Positions 11,216 through 21,966 of a stretch of 64,000 bases of DNA are shown one piece after another. The position numbers and the translations under genes were made by a program. Positions within the stretch are counted from its first letter, which is position 1. The number at the start of each line of letters is the position of its first letter. The stretch is from Siphonodentalium dalli. Its lineage: Eukaryota > Mollusca > Scaphopoda > Gadilida > Siphonodentaliidae. Below the pieces are notes generated by a model, which worked only from the letters and a program-made list of their open reading frames with translations, ran no database searches and was not told where the DNA came from. The stretch spans positions 14,647,287 to 14,711,286 of the forward strand of contig CP136061.1 of assembly GCA_032622095.1 (NCBI GenBank), in the 5' to 3' direction.

Positions 11216-11457
11216 CATAAATGACGCTCCGTCTCATAGAGCCAAGACAATACTTCTGTACTATTCTCGTTATTCTCGTTATTCTCGTTATTCCCGTTAT
11301 TCTGGTTATTTGCTTGCTTTAGCATTCTAGAAAATCTTTTTACATAAAGAGACAAAAACTAAAATATAACCTTAATCTCTCAATTGTAATACAATGTAAA
11401 TTGAATGCTGTAGTAAACCGACAAATTCTAATCTAGACGAAATATTTGACTATAGTG

Positions 11458-12012
11458 AGGTCGCCAGCACGCGTGTTGAGGTGTGTGAGGTCACCATCAT
11501 GCGTGTTGAGGCGTGTGAGGTCGCCAGCACGCGAGTTGATTCGTGTGAGGTCGCCATCATGCGAGTTGAGGCTGTGAGGTCACCATCATGCGAGTTGAGG
11601 CGTGTGAGGTCGCCAGCATGCGAGTTGATGCGTGTGAGATCGCCAGCACGCGATGTGAGGCGTGTGGCGTCACCAACACGCGATATGAGGTGTGTGAGGT
11701 CGCCAGCACGCGATGTGAGGCGTGTGGCGTCACCAACACGCGATATGAGGCGTGTGAGGTCACCAGCACGCGATATGAGGCGTGTGAGGTCGCCAGCACG
11801 CGATGTGAGGCGTGTGGCGTCACCAACACGCGATATGAGGCGTGTGAGGTCGTCAGCACGCGATATGTGGCGTGTGAGGTCGCCAGCACGCGATGTGAGG
11901 CGTGTGGCGTCACCAACACGCGATATGAGGCGTGTGAGGTCACCAGTACGCGAATTGAGGCGTGTGGCGTCACCAACACGCGATATGAGGCGTGTGAGGT
12001 CAGCAGCATTCG
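11458..12012. repeat. 30-bp GC-rich tandem repeat, about 18 copies
   Basis: The unit resembles GAGGCGTGTGAGGTCGCCAG + CACGCGATAT, with the alternation GAGGTCGCC/GGCGTCACC giving a partial 60-base higher-order period. The first copies are more diverged. Because 30 is divisible by 3 and stops are rare, several long ORFs (143-198 codons) open on both strands; they are by-products. A diverged cluster of the same unit lies at 21566-21815. Confidence 0.93.
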
Positions 12013-12059
12013 ACGTTAATTCGTCGTGAAAAGACAATACCCCCATGCAAATGCGTCAT

Positions 12060-12300
12060 ATAGTCTCGCAGTGTGAGGTACGAATTCTTAAGAATTAAGC
12101 GAGTCGGACATCAATAATAATTAAATGACTCAAAGGTGGCACAGGGTGTGGAATAGAATTGTGGATTGAAATTGTATTTATAAGGCGATATAATTGAACT
12201 CTTTAAATAATAAGAGTTTGTTCTGTACATTTCCCTTCAATAAATGGAATAGTGTGATGATCAATTTAGTATTTTTCGCGTTCTAAATCGAACAAGAGCA
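12060..12300. other. Probable decayed 3' part of the neighbouring non-LTR element
   Basis: This follows the minus-strand reverse transcriptase at 12300-13441. Multiple stops in all frames prevent a confident reading. The array at 11458-12012 lies beyond it. Confidence 0.35.
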
Positions 12301-13441
12301 GTTACAGAATTGTAATGTTGGCCTCTCAAGTAAAAATACTATTGTAGTCCACCATGCCATGTCTGTATAAACTGGTGATTCAACATCCTTATAATTTCGG
12401 TTTGGAGAATATATAGATCACACGTTTCACATGATAAACAATTCTCCAGACACCGAGGATTCATGGTATTTTAATTTCACTTACAACATTTAAGGTGAAC
12501 CCGCTCAATGCTATTATTATTGTATATGCCACATATTTCACAACCATGCATATGTAAGAATTTGAAATATTGTTCTATCAAACAATTCGAACATGGTTTT
12601 TAGTTGATATGTCTTTTTTTTCTGCCAACTTTATTGAGTTGATACATTGCTGATGTTGCTTTTTTCGCAGATAGTTAAAAGAACCGAATTTTGGTAATAT
12701 ATAGATAGCTGGGTAATGTTCCGGTTTTCTCCTTGAAAAATGCATACGTTTAGATTTCCTTACATTCAGCTTTAATTTCTATATATCACAACAATCGGAG
12801 AATAAATGTAATTGCAGTTGTAGGTCTCCTGCTGAGTGGGCAAACAAGACTGTATCATCAGCATATAATAACGTTAATAATTTAAAATAAACACCAAGTC
12901 TTTCCTCTATCACGCGTGTACGAAATTCTAGATTTGCTTCCATCATGAAACTTTCCAGATCATTGACATATAAAAAGAAAAGGAAAGGTAATAAGTTCTC
13001 ACTCTGCCTTAAGCCATGTTTGAATTAAATTCTTCCGATTCATTACCATTCGTGACCACCCTGGATTGTATACCCTTGTATACATATCAGTCAAAACTCT
13101 CAGGATTTTCCGTCAATATTATAGTGTGCTGATTTACCAAAAACCTTGTCTCCAGATAGCGTCAAAGGCCTTTTCGAAGTCTATACATGCGCATATGAGG
13201 GTCTTATAACTGCTACTCAATTGTATCTAAACCTTCACAGAATCCATTCTGATTTTGTGCTATCAAGTCACTAGTGTCAGAAAATGTTTTAAGTCGGTTA
13301 TCCAGCATGGCTCTAAACAATTTACTACTACTACTACGATGGCGATACTACTATAATTGTTTGGGGTCAACTTTTGCTCCTTTTTCTTATATAATAGGTA
13401 AAATATTACCAGTCAATCACGAATTTGGAATAACTCCAAAG
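12300..13441 (-). pseudogene. Reverse transcriptase domain of a CR1/L2-like non-LTR retrotransposon
   Basis: Minus-strand fragments in order: FGVIPNS..LTGNILPI, KGAKVDP, KLFRAMLDNRLKTFSD, QNQNGFCEG, then CIDFEKAFDAIWRQGF (motif A, FEKAFD at 13161-13178). These are followed by GLRQSENLLPFLFFLYVNDL and LLYADDTVLFAHSAGDL (catalytic YADDT at 12851-12865), then KLKLNVRKSK and a decaying thumb. Reverse transcriptase copies the element RNA at the target. Several frameshifts and in-frame stops (for example after the CCDI segment) show that it is dead. It begins exactly where repeat W ends (13444) and continues the endonuclease-linker fragments at 14372-14996 and 15720-16000; a stretch expected between linker and fingers is missing. 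Confidence 0.92.
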
Positions 13442-13443
13442 TT

Positions 13444-14365
13444 GACATAACGCTAAGAATAATGTATGTAACATCATGCAGTTGTCACGACGGAGACGAC
13501 ATGCAAACTTGACAAGACGTGGATTGTAAAATCTTTTCTGGATTCTCGTCATGACTTCTTCATTTTTCGTTATCATTAAAGGTACGGTTGGCCTTGGCGG
13601 TGGGTATCCTGTGAAAATATTTCAACCCGTCAAAAACCGCCACAAACAGAAAGAACAACAAAATGTAGACAGACTTTGTCCGTATACAAATATGAAATAT
13701 CGCATAAACAGTATGTTATTGTCATATCTTTGACCATTGTTATGTAAACAAAAGCATAAAAAGTTACTTTTCTGGTGTTTGTTTATATTATGATGGTAAA
13801 CATAAAGAGCGTTCTTTGTGGGTGAATTCCTGATATGGAACGAATAAAGAGCGTTTATGCCATCTGTGTGTGATTAGCCAGCAGCATTGTGTTGTCTTTT
13901 GTAACACAATCAGGCTCTTGCTTAGGTAAAATATAGTAAATCTTTATGATAACATGCTGTTTACGCGATGGTCATGGTATATATGAACGAAACTGTGTGC
14001 GTTTTAATGTTTTTCTGTTTACGGTGATTGGAACAAATATGAATATTTTCGACAACTAAGGCCTCACGTGCCTTTAAGCTAACCAACAAAATTGGTCTAA
14101 ATTAAATTAATTGACCTAAATCACATGCGAATTCTTCGTAAGTTGTGAATTAGTTACTTTCATTTTTATCGCGATGCTTCATTCCGCGTTTGTTTGTTTT
14201 TTGTTTTTGCACTCTCCACACGGTTAATAACCGGAATTCACGTGACAATTTCTGCAAAATCCATACCCGCGATCTTTGAAAAATCACTGATGGATAAAGA
14301 ACAAACTATATGACGTCATTCACCTGCACCTAAGGTATAAACAACCACCCGGTGGTTGCTATTAA
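13444..14365. repeat. Interspersed repeat W, copy interrupted by a MITE
   Basis: 13444-13579 and 14078-14365 align with the two halves of 10205-10625; the intervening 494 bases are absent from the first copy. W itself interrupts the minus-strand retrotransposon: linker sequence lies on one side and reverse transcriptase on the other. Confidence 0.85.
13580..14073. mobile_element. 494-bp TTAA-target MITE inside repeat W
   Basis: TTAA occurs at both edges (13576-13579 and 14074-14077), and the empty site at 10342-10355 reads CATTAAGCT with a single TTAA. Terminal inverted repeats are AGGTACGGTTGGCCTT at the left and, complemented, AGGCACGTGAGGCCTT at the right. No transposase is present. TTAA duplication is shared by piggyBac and a few other superfamilies; the ends differ from the CCCTTT ends of the other TTAA family in this window, so they are separate families. 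The 60-codon ORF at its left edge is incidental. Confidence 0.85.
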
Positions 14366-14371
14366 AATCAT

Positions 14372-14996
14372 GTTCGCGTTGTCGCGGGACTTACTACCTC
14401 CATTAACCGTCTTTCAAAACTGTTTCGGATCAGATTTTGTAAGTAGTTAGTAGTTTTCGCGAAATTTCTTCAAAGCCCAATTCATACATGTTTTGTACTT
14501 TGTTTCGCGTTCGTTCAAATATGATTTATTCACCACGGTTGGGTTATTTTTACAACTGTGTCTGGCCTTTCTGTGTTCACCGCGACTCCCCTTGCATTCG
14601 GCATCGAACCGTGGATTATTCCTCCTACCCCCACATAATTTGTTTCTATTTCCATTATGTTTATCGTTACCGTTAGCATCATTCGCCGCATTAATGATGA
14701 CATTAGTAATATCATTAACTAACTCATCAATGCTGTATTGACTTTAATCGGATGGCAAATTGGTATCTAATTTATTTATTATGTATTCAATGGATTGCCG
14801 ATCCAAACATGTGATATCATCATCTTTTTTCTCCGGGTTCCATCTAATTGGAATATTCTTAGATGGAGCACTTAAAATGTCATTGATATCATCGTAATTT
14901 GATTCAAAGTTGAGGTGTGCCGTTAGCGGACAGCGGATATCAGACATTAGGGAAGAGTATTCATGTACACCAATATCCTTGACAAACAAATTGCGG
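14372..14996 (-). pseudogene. Endonuclease C-terminus and linker of the same non-LTR element
   Basis: The minus strand reads LFVKDIGVHEYSSLMSDIRC, PLTAHLNFE, IPIRWNPEKKDD and IEYIINKLDTNL before a stop. It continues as SIDELVNDITNVI, NNPRFDAECKGSRGEHRKAR, ETKYKTCMNWALKKFRENY and LLTKSDPKQF.KTVNGG with two more stops. SD-x-x-CP is the last endonuclease motif of this element class. The basic linker after P-RFD-x-ECK matches the endonuclease-RT spacer. Downstream it stops abruptly at repeat W. Upstream it is cut by the insertion at 14995-15765. Confidence 0.85.
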
Positions 14997-15765
14997 TAGA
15001 TAAATATGTGTTATATACACAATGTGTTTGTATCGATTCATGTATCGCGACGATGCTAGTTTTCGTGGCCATATAGCGACGAGGCGACCTTGGTCGCCGA
15101 GTCGCTATGTGGTCATGAAAACTAGCCGAGTCGCGATACATGAATCTTTACAAACACATTGTGTATATAACACATTTATCTACCATTGGTGTGACAGAAT
15201 CCACCGCACAAATTACAATTTATGAGTTTCTTAAATGCCAATATTGTTGAATTTGTGTCCGACGATTAGCTTTCTTGAGTAAATTCTCCCAACCTGCAAA
15301 GGTATCTGTGTCACGCGATTAGCTCGCTTTGCTAAATTCTCACAACCTGCAAATTCACGTGAAAAAACCTAACGGAAATTGCATTCAAAGAAAACAATAT
15401 ATTACACATGCATGTTTTATATAATTTATAATAAATACTGAACAAATACATATCAGTTACTTTGTGGTATGTTCTACCACAATACCCATGATGGTAGGCA
15501 ATCACATAATGTTAAAACCTTGGAACTATTTGTTTATAGTACGCAAGAATATACGTTGGAATGTCGTTTTGGTTTTTAGCGCGATTGATGTGACGTCAGT
15601 TCATTCATGATTTTGAACCAGTCAACGACGTCACGAGCGCTTTGTATCGCAACTGAAGTAACGATACAGATGTTGTTATCGTCAATTCGTTATCGCCAAT
15701 TGTATCAGGGAATTTCGTAGGAAATGGTAGATAAAGTAATATATGACGGTGGACTTCATCGTATC
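14995..15765. mobile_element. Insertion with long hairpin splitting the endonuclease
   Basis: Endonuclease sequence stops after NGRFGQNKGVGRY (about 15760) and resumes at LFVKDIG (about 14990), so the roughly 770 bases between are foreign. The outer ends are GGTAGATA (14995) and TATCTACC (about 15757), an inverted pair. The part at 14995-15184 is itself a long palindrome: GATAAATATGTGTTATATAC arms, centre near 15092. The rest (15185-15720) is AT-rich with no recognisable gene. The insertion boundary is inferred from the broken protein. Confidence 0.65.
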
Positions 15766-16000
15766 TACCTACACCCTTATTCTGACCAAACCTGCCATTT
15801 AAAATAATTGTTTCAATGCCATAACAAAACAGTAATAGCAAACCCATATGAATTTCTACCAGCATTCTGATTTGCGCGTTCGATTGACATGTTATTTTCG
15901 CTAAGAATAGATGCTATATCCGGTGGGGCTCAGTTCATCGACTGTAACGGAATTATCTAAGGTTTCGTATGTTTTTGAACAGTCTGCTTCAACTCCGACT
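15720..16000 (-). pseudogene. Apurinic-type endonuclease fragment of the same non-LTR element
   Basis: Minus-strand pieces read PPDIASILSENNMSIERANQ, NAGRNSYGFAI and then, one frame over, ILNGRFGQNKGVGRY. This corresponds to the central region of the CR1/L2 endonuclease, where an N-G-R-(F/V)-G-x-(D/N)-KG-(I/V)-G stretch precedes the substrate-facing loop. The enzyme nicks target DNA to prime reverse transcription. At least one frameshift and one stop are present. The more 5' sequence is lost, so ORF1 is absent. Confidence 0.75.
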
Positions 16001-16417
16001 CATATTCAAGTATTCGCACTCAACTTGTTGATATGGATCACTGTTTGAATATGGACCGCACTGAAGTGGGCTATATATGACACCTATCATCAAATATTGG
16101 TCATTCCTAATATACATCAGCTGACATACACCCACAATGTATATTTACATTCGGTTTGATTTTTTTGTTACATATTCACTGAGTACTTGTCTATAACACA
16201 CAGCAATACCACCATATCGACGCGTTGAATATCTGTGTCCGTTTTTGCGTAACACTCTAGCTCAATTGAGTCAACAATTCTCACAATCAGTTTTGTATTC
16301 TAAAAAGCACAAGAAATTATATGCAATGCATAGCTGTTGGAATTGCTGATACTAAAAGCGATTCTTAAGAACGCAGGCACTAAGTGTCAATATGTTTAAA
16401 TCATACAATAACAATGA

Positions 16418-16497
16418 ATTATTTTGATGACAGGTAGCTGTCGATCGCTCCCCGTGTATTATTTTGATGACAGGTAGCTGTCGATCGCTCCCCGTGT
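16418..16497. repeat. 40-bp direct duplication
   Basis: ATTATTTTGATGACAGGTAG plus the next 20 bases is repeated twice head to tail without mismatch, indicating a recent local duplication. Confidence 0.95.
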
Positions 16498-16544
16498 ACT
16501 CCCTGTGCAGTTGATTTTGAAGCGACCATGTTAAGCTTCAATTT

Positions 16545-18661
16545 TATCGGGGTCGACGAGTCCGCCATCGGATCATGGCTGTTCTGAGTTTGGTCAGAAT
16601 TGCGGTTGCCATATGTGAACTGGTGATTACTGTTTACCCATGTGAGGGACGTTTGTAAATTAACCGCGTGCTATTTGTGATGTTTTCACTAATAATAGCT
16701 AAGGTACAGCGACATGAACGAACAGCTTTTACAATCTCCTCATCGATGTCCCGGGAATCTTGAAATGTTCGGTAGTTGATGTAGAGAACGTCGTTTTCGG
16801 TTCGCATTGACTTCTGCAGAACGGGGTTAATCTTATTGAACAACTTCAGCGCGAATTCATATATCTTGAATAGTATGCAACAAATATACGGTCATCAATA
16901 TCACACTGCTTCTTTCAGTGACCCAAAAAAAACAACAACATAAAAAGGCAGCAAGCATACATCATAAGAAAGAACAACCTATTTTTGTAACACAAACAGC
17001 CAATATAATACGAAGCATATACTGCCTATTATTTCCAACCATAGCATGTAGCTCATCAATGATTTGATATCACACTGTGGCACCTCTGTCAAAAACTCTT
17101 GTTTCGAATCAAACAAACGCTGGTAAGTTTCAAACACCAACAGTGTGGCTCTTATGTCACGTAGCTGTTTAATGAAATATACGTCACCACAGGAACAGAC
17201 TGTCATCTTTTTCTGAGATCAACGAAATTCAGAAACCGAGAAAAAAGAATGAGATTAATGGAGCTTCCTGTGATCAATTGATTTTATTGCGTTATCAAAT
17301 TTATCATCTTGAGTTTCAGTAATTGTTTGATATTAAGACTTAACTCACTCAGTCGATTTTAAGAGCGGTCGATCACAATTAACTGCCGATTATTCAAGAA
17401 CATATTGGCGGGCAATTGCCCTAATTGATTGCATGAAACGTCCACATATTCAATATTTTTTTGAAACGAGAATAATACTGCGAGAGGAAAATCTGGATTT
17501 GATTTTGATCATATTTCCTTTTTTCAAATTCTCAGTATTTTCAAGTCAAGCAAATCAGTAAAGGCTGTAGTTATAGCGACCTTAACACTGTTAACAGTGA
17601 CATCAATTTCGCATAAGTTAAGGAGACATGTAACGAATTCTTTGAAAATATTATCGATGTGTACTCTTTGCTGGGAGACTACAGATAATGCGTTATCGTT
17701 GTTCAATTGATATTGACCTGTGTCAACAAATATGCGCTTTAAACTGTCCATGTCATTTTCACTGCAAGGGTACACGTTAAGCAATGCCTCAAAATGTTTA
17801 TATCATCACCTCGTAGGTGTGGTTCCTAATAGAACATCGTCCTGGTCCGTACATCGTATGTATGGTTCCTAATAGAACATCGTCCTGGTCCGTACATCGT
17901 AGGTATGGTTCCTAATAGAACATCGTCCTGGTCCGTACATCGTAGGTATGGTTCCTAATAGAACATCGTCCTGGTCCGTACATCGTAGGTATGGTTCCTT
18001 CTGCATACATTTCCTTGAGTTCTGCTAACCTCATGCGCTTCTCGGCGTATCATATAACCCTTACTGACGTCGATCACTTCCAGGACCGCATTCTCCAGGC
18101 TGTGTATGAATTCATAGCTCGCAACATGATCATCTGGATTCCTCCAACGGTTTGTTCGGCTTATATTCAATTGTCTGAGCGGAATGTGAACCAGACTGTT
18201 TAAAATTAGAGCAACAGCATCAAACATCAATAAATAACTTACTCACATTAAAATATTCAAGTTTTTTCTTCATGTTTCAAAATGGACGAACATCGGAGAT
18301 TGATAGACGCTTAGCGTTAATAATGTTTTGAAATGTAGTTAGTGTGGTCTCTGTGCCATGCACTGTTGGATAATTCAAAATGATCTGGGAAATTCAAAGA
18401 TGAGTGATTAAAACGATGACCGATGTTACTAATCTCCTGAATGAAATACCGTATTGACCACGTCATGAATCACGGCGTCTCATGGCAACTGGTTGTTAGA
18501 CTTCCGGACCTGTGCATGTATGTGCACACCTGTTGACAAACGGTGATTTCATCCACAAAGGATATCGCCACCACATAATAGAGCAAAGCGGTGCCACAGC
18601 ATTGCGGTGAGAACATTAAGTTTCCAACTTTCCATTCAGTCCAGGCTCGTGAGTTCTTCAA
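16545..18661 (-). pseudogene. Toll-like receptor pseudogene (leader, LRRs, LRRCT, TM, TIR)
   Basis: The minus strand carries, in order, a hydrophobic leader (LLYYVVAISFV, about 18570) and several leucine-rich repeats: NAKRLSISDVRPF, KKKLEYFNVS, LVHIPLRQLNISRTN, AVLEVIDVSKGYM, FTDLLDLKILRI, KNIEYVDVSCNQLGQLPANM and RLSELSLNIKQLLKLKMINL. A Cys-rich cap starts CSCGDVYFIKQLR. A membrane segment follows (LWLEIIGSICFVLYWLFVL, about 16985-17060), then a TIR domain: DDRIFVAYYSRY (box 1), EFALKLFNKINPVLQ, YRTFQDSRDIDEEI (box-2 region) and CRCTLAIISENITNSTR. A further frame gives SHMATAILTKLRTAMI. Intact proteins of this kind sense ligands at the membrane and signal through TIR adaptors. Here at least five frame changes or stops (after ILRI, in IDRS.NRL, before the CSC motif, after LFVLQK, inside box 1) and a 43-bp array in the ectodomain show it is dead. 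Length is close to a short TLR. Confidence 0.88.
17811..17999. repeat. 43-bp tandem repeat, about 4.4 copies, inside the TLR pseudogene
   Basis: TCGTAGGT(A/G)TGGTTCCTAA recurs at 17811, 17854, 17897, 17940 and 17983. It separates two LRR blocks of the pseudogene. A 43-base period is not a multiple of three, so it would break any reading frame. Confidence 0.95.
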
Positions 18662-19120
18662 AAATAATTTACAGCTTTAATCTTTCTATTCACAAATATC
18701 AAGCAGTAACGCACGATATGAAATTAATATTCATCATTGATTACGCTATCGATCCGCTGCTTTTGCTTTGAGACGCATTTAAAATTTAATCACGCCGACA
18801 ATCCAAATTCTTAAATCATCACAAAAAATCGCTGAATGTCCCGAATTTCAATCACCATGCACAGTTGAACATCGTAAGAGTCGTAATTTCTGCTGGCGTT
18901 AGTCGGAATCTCATGGCGAAGTTATGTTTGGTGAATCCAAGGAATATCTGAGAGTCTAAATAACTGTAAACGCGACGCTAGTCGGTCTCTCACGGCGACA
19001 AATTAAATGTTTTGTTTGCTGTACATCCAAATAATCTCAATAGGTCCCAACGGTGATCTCAACGGTGATCACAAGCCAACTGTTATCGAATAAATATCAG
19101 AGGTTGCTAATATCTGTCAA
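18662..19120. other. No gene recognised
   Basis: Region upstream of the TLR pseudogene leader. It contains twin phrases (GTTAGTCGGAATCTCATGGCG and a diverged CTAGTCGGTCTCTCACGGCG about 65 bases later), an imperfect direct duplication. Confidence 0.4.
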
Positions 19121-19453
19121 GTGTTCTCTGTTTGGGAAGCAAACTTATTTTCCCTATGGGAGACTCACATGTACAAGATAATTCATTGGAACCAGGTTTT
19201 CGCGCAAATTTCAGGAAGCTCAGACATGGAAGTGTTAACAAGCGACACAGAATGGAGATCCAAATGTGCAAACAAGGGATACTGTGAGCTCCGTGAGAGA
19301 GACTTCTATGCCAACGGATTCATAAAGTGTTTGTCACGTAATCACATTAATTGCACGTACATGTATGTACATTTACCACCGGAAAAATTCAAAACAGAAA
19401 TTCCAGAATGTTGTTTAGGAAAATCATTCATGCATTCTAGGTCTAAAATTTAA
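19121..19453 (+). CDS. Unassigned 110-codon ORF with Cys-rich centre
   Basis: The middle of this ORF reads EWRSKCANKGYCELRERDFY and then ANGFIKCLSRNHINC. The C-x4-GYC ... GF-x-C spacing is loosely reminiscent of an EGF-like module. The end (YVHLPPEKF...) and beginning look unstructured. No leader, start context or neighbouring exon supports expression. It could be a single exon or a chance frame. Confidence 0.25.
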   Translation: MFSVWEANLFSLWETHMYKIIHWNQVFAQISGSSDMEVLTSDTEWRSKCANKGYCELRERDFYANGFIKCLSRNHINCTYMYVHLPPEKFKTEIPECCLGKSFMHSRSKI

Positions 19454-19550
19454 TTTAAATACCATGAAGCATTCATATAATTATCTCCTCACAGATGTCA
19501 GCTTCGTTTTTATTGCCTAAGATGCAAGAATAAAGTAGACTGAAGCTTTG

Positions 19551-21209
19551 CTGACAGTGTCCTCATATATCCATACGTGCTGATAGTTTTCCTCATATAT
19601 CCATACGTGCTGATAGTTTTCCTCATATATCCATACGTGCTGATAGATTTCCTCATATATCCATACGCACTGACAGTGTCCTCATATATCCATACGTGCT
19701 GATAGTGTCCTCATATATCCATACGCGCTGATAGTTTTCCTCATATATCCATACGTGCTGATAGTTTTCCACATATATCCATACGCACTGACAGTGTCCT
19801 CATATATCCATACGTGCTGATAGTGTCCTCATATATCCATACGCGCTGATAGTGTCCTCATATATCCATACGCGCTGATTGTGTCCTCATATATCCATAC
19901 GTGCTGATAGTGTCCTCATATATCCATACGTGCTGATAGTGTCCTCATATATACATACGTGCTAATAGTGTCCTCATATATCCATACGTGCTGATAGTGT
20001 CCTCATATATCCATACGTGCTGATAGTTTCCTCATATATCCATACGTGCTGATAGTTTTCCTCATATATCCACACGTGCTGATAGTGTCCTCATATATCA
20101 ATACGTGCTGATAGTGTCCTCATATATCCATACGTGGTGATAGTGTCCTCATATATCCATACATGATGATAGTGTCCTCATATATCCATACGTGCTGATA
20201 GTGTCCTCATATATCCATACGTGCTGATAGTGTCCTCATATATCCATACGTGCTGATAGTGTCCTCATATATCCATACGTGATGATAGTGTCCTCATATA
20301 TCCATACGTGCTGATAGTGTCCTCATATATACATACGTGATGATAGTGTCCTCATATATCCATACGTGCTGATAGTGTCCTCATATATCCATACGTGCTG
20401 ATAGTTTCCTCATATATCCATACGTGCTGATAGTTTTCCTCATATATCCACACGTGCTGATAGTGTCCTCATATATCCATACGTGCTGATAGTGTCCTCA
20501 TATATCCATACGTGGTGATAGCGTCCTCATATATCCATACATGCTGATAGTGTCCTCATATATCCATACGTGCTGATAGTGTCCTCATATATCCAAACGT
20601 GCTGATAGTGTCCTCATATATACATACGTGCTGATAGTGTCCTCATATATCCATACGTGATGATATTGTCCTCATATATCCATACGTGCTGATAGTGTCC
20701 TCATATATACATACGTGATGATAGTGTCCTCATATATCCATACGTGCTGATAGTGTCATCATATATCCATACGTGCTGATAGTGTCCTCATATATCCATA
20801 AGTGCTGATAGTGTCCTCATATATACATACGTGCTGATAGTGTCCTCATCTATCCATGCGGGCTGATAGTGTCCTCATATATCCATGCTTGCTGATAGTG
20901 TCCTCATATATCCATACGTGCTGATTGTGTCCTCATATATCCATACGTGCTGATTGTGTCCTCATATATCCATACGTGCTGATAGTGTACTCATATATCC
21001 ATACGTGCTGATAGTGTCCTCATATATCCATACGTGCTGATAGTGGTCTCATATATCCATACGTACTGATAGTGTCCTCATATATCCATACGTGCTGATA
21101 GTGGTCTCATATATCCATACGTACTGATAGTGTCCTCATATATCCATACGTACTGATAGTGTCCTCATATATCCATACGTGCTGATAGTGGTCTCATATA
21201 TCCATACGC
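19551..21209. repeat. 29/30-bp tandem repeat, about 57 copies
   Basis: The unit is CCTCATATATCCATACGTGC followed by TGATAGTGT (29 bp) or TGATAGTTTT (30 bp). Variants include GCACTGACAG, GTGATGATAG and a GGTCTC form near the right end. Larger blocks of about 430 bases recur within it (for example around 20000-20130 and 20370-20530), so it grew by unequal exchange. No long ORF. Confidence 0.96.
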
Positions 21210-21565
21210 GCAAATGGACTTCCGTTTCCTCCTTTCGGGAATTCGCCATAAAAAGATGAATAATGTTAAGTGCGACATCAAAAGGGTTGTTCCCAGTGTA
21301 TAGATGGCTTTATATCCACTTGATGGCGGGGAGAATGAGACTAATTTCCGTAGGTTCTGTTCAGACAGCTTTACGACCGTGTCCCTCGGTCGCCATGAAT
21401 AAGAAATATATATTCACAACCGACAAGAATACACATCCCAAATTTTTCGTGGCGGAAATAACTATATAGGGACACAATAGGGACATATAAATTGCCAATT
21501 ATGTTTCTATAGAAATAAAAGCATAAAATAAAATATATGGAACAGACAAGAACAGTTTCTGAGTC
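21210..21565. other. No gene recognised
   Basis: Short ORFs on both strands overlap here without recognisable motifs. The minus one runs into the diverged 30-bp repeats. Confidence 0.4.
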
Positions 21566-21815
21566 TGAGTTAGGTCGCCAGCACGCGAGCCGAGTTCGGA
21601 ATATGTCGCAACCACGCGAGGTGAGTCTGTAATAGGTCGCCACCACGCGAGACGGGTCCGGAATATGTCGCCAGCACACGAGATGAGGCTAGGTTAGGGG
21701 ACAACTTAGGTCACCATCGCGCGAGATGAAGCGTGTGAGGTCGCCCGCACGCGAGGTGATGCTGGATTATGCCGCCAGTGCGATGTGAGGCGTTTGATGT
21801 CACCAGAATGCGTTG
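21566..21815. repeat. Diverged cluster of the 30-bp GC-rich repeat
   Basis: AGGTCGCCAGCACGCGAG, AGGTCGCCACCACGCGAG, AGGTCGCCCGCACGCGAG and similar phrases recur about every 30-45 bases. They match the unit of the 11458-12012 array. Units are far more degenerate here, so this is an older or decaying cluster. Confidence 0.8.
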
Positions 21816-21966
21816 TTACCACAGTCACCATTATATCGTTTGTTGAACGTATTATTTGGATCATTTCGTGCCCATGGATATCAATCAAACTGTTCTTGCA
21901 TTTTATGTGTTATGACTGTCGTCTGCTTGTATTGCCTAAACATCCCTCCAAATTAAAACTATAACG

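Noticed and set aside
11450..12046. Four overlapping ORFs of 143-198 codons on both strands
   Set aside because: They come from the 30-bp GC-rich array, which is open in several frames at once; both strands cannot all be coding.
14947..15225. Opposed 64- and 67-codon ORFs
   Set aside because: Both are the 14995-15184 palindrome in each direction.
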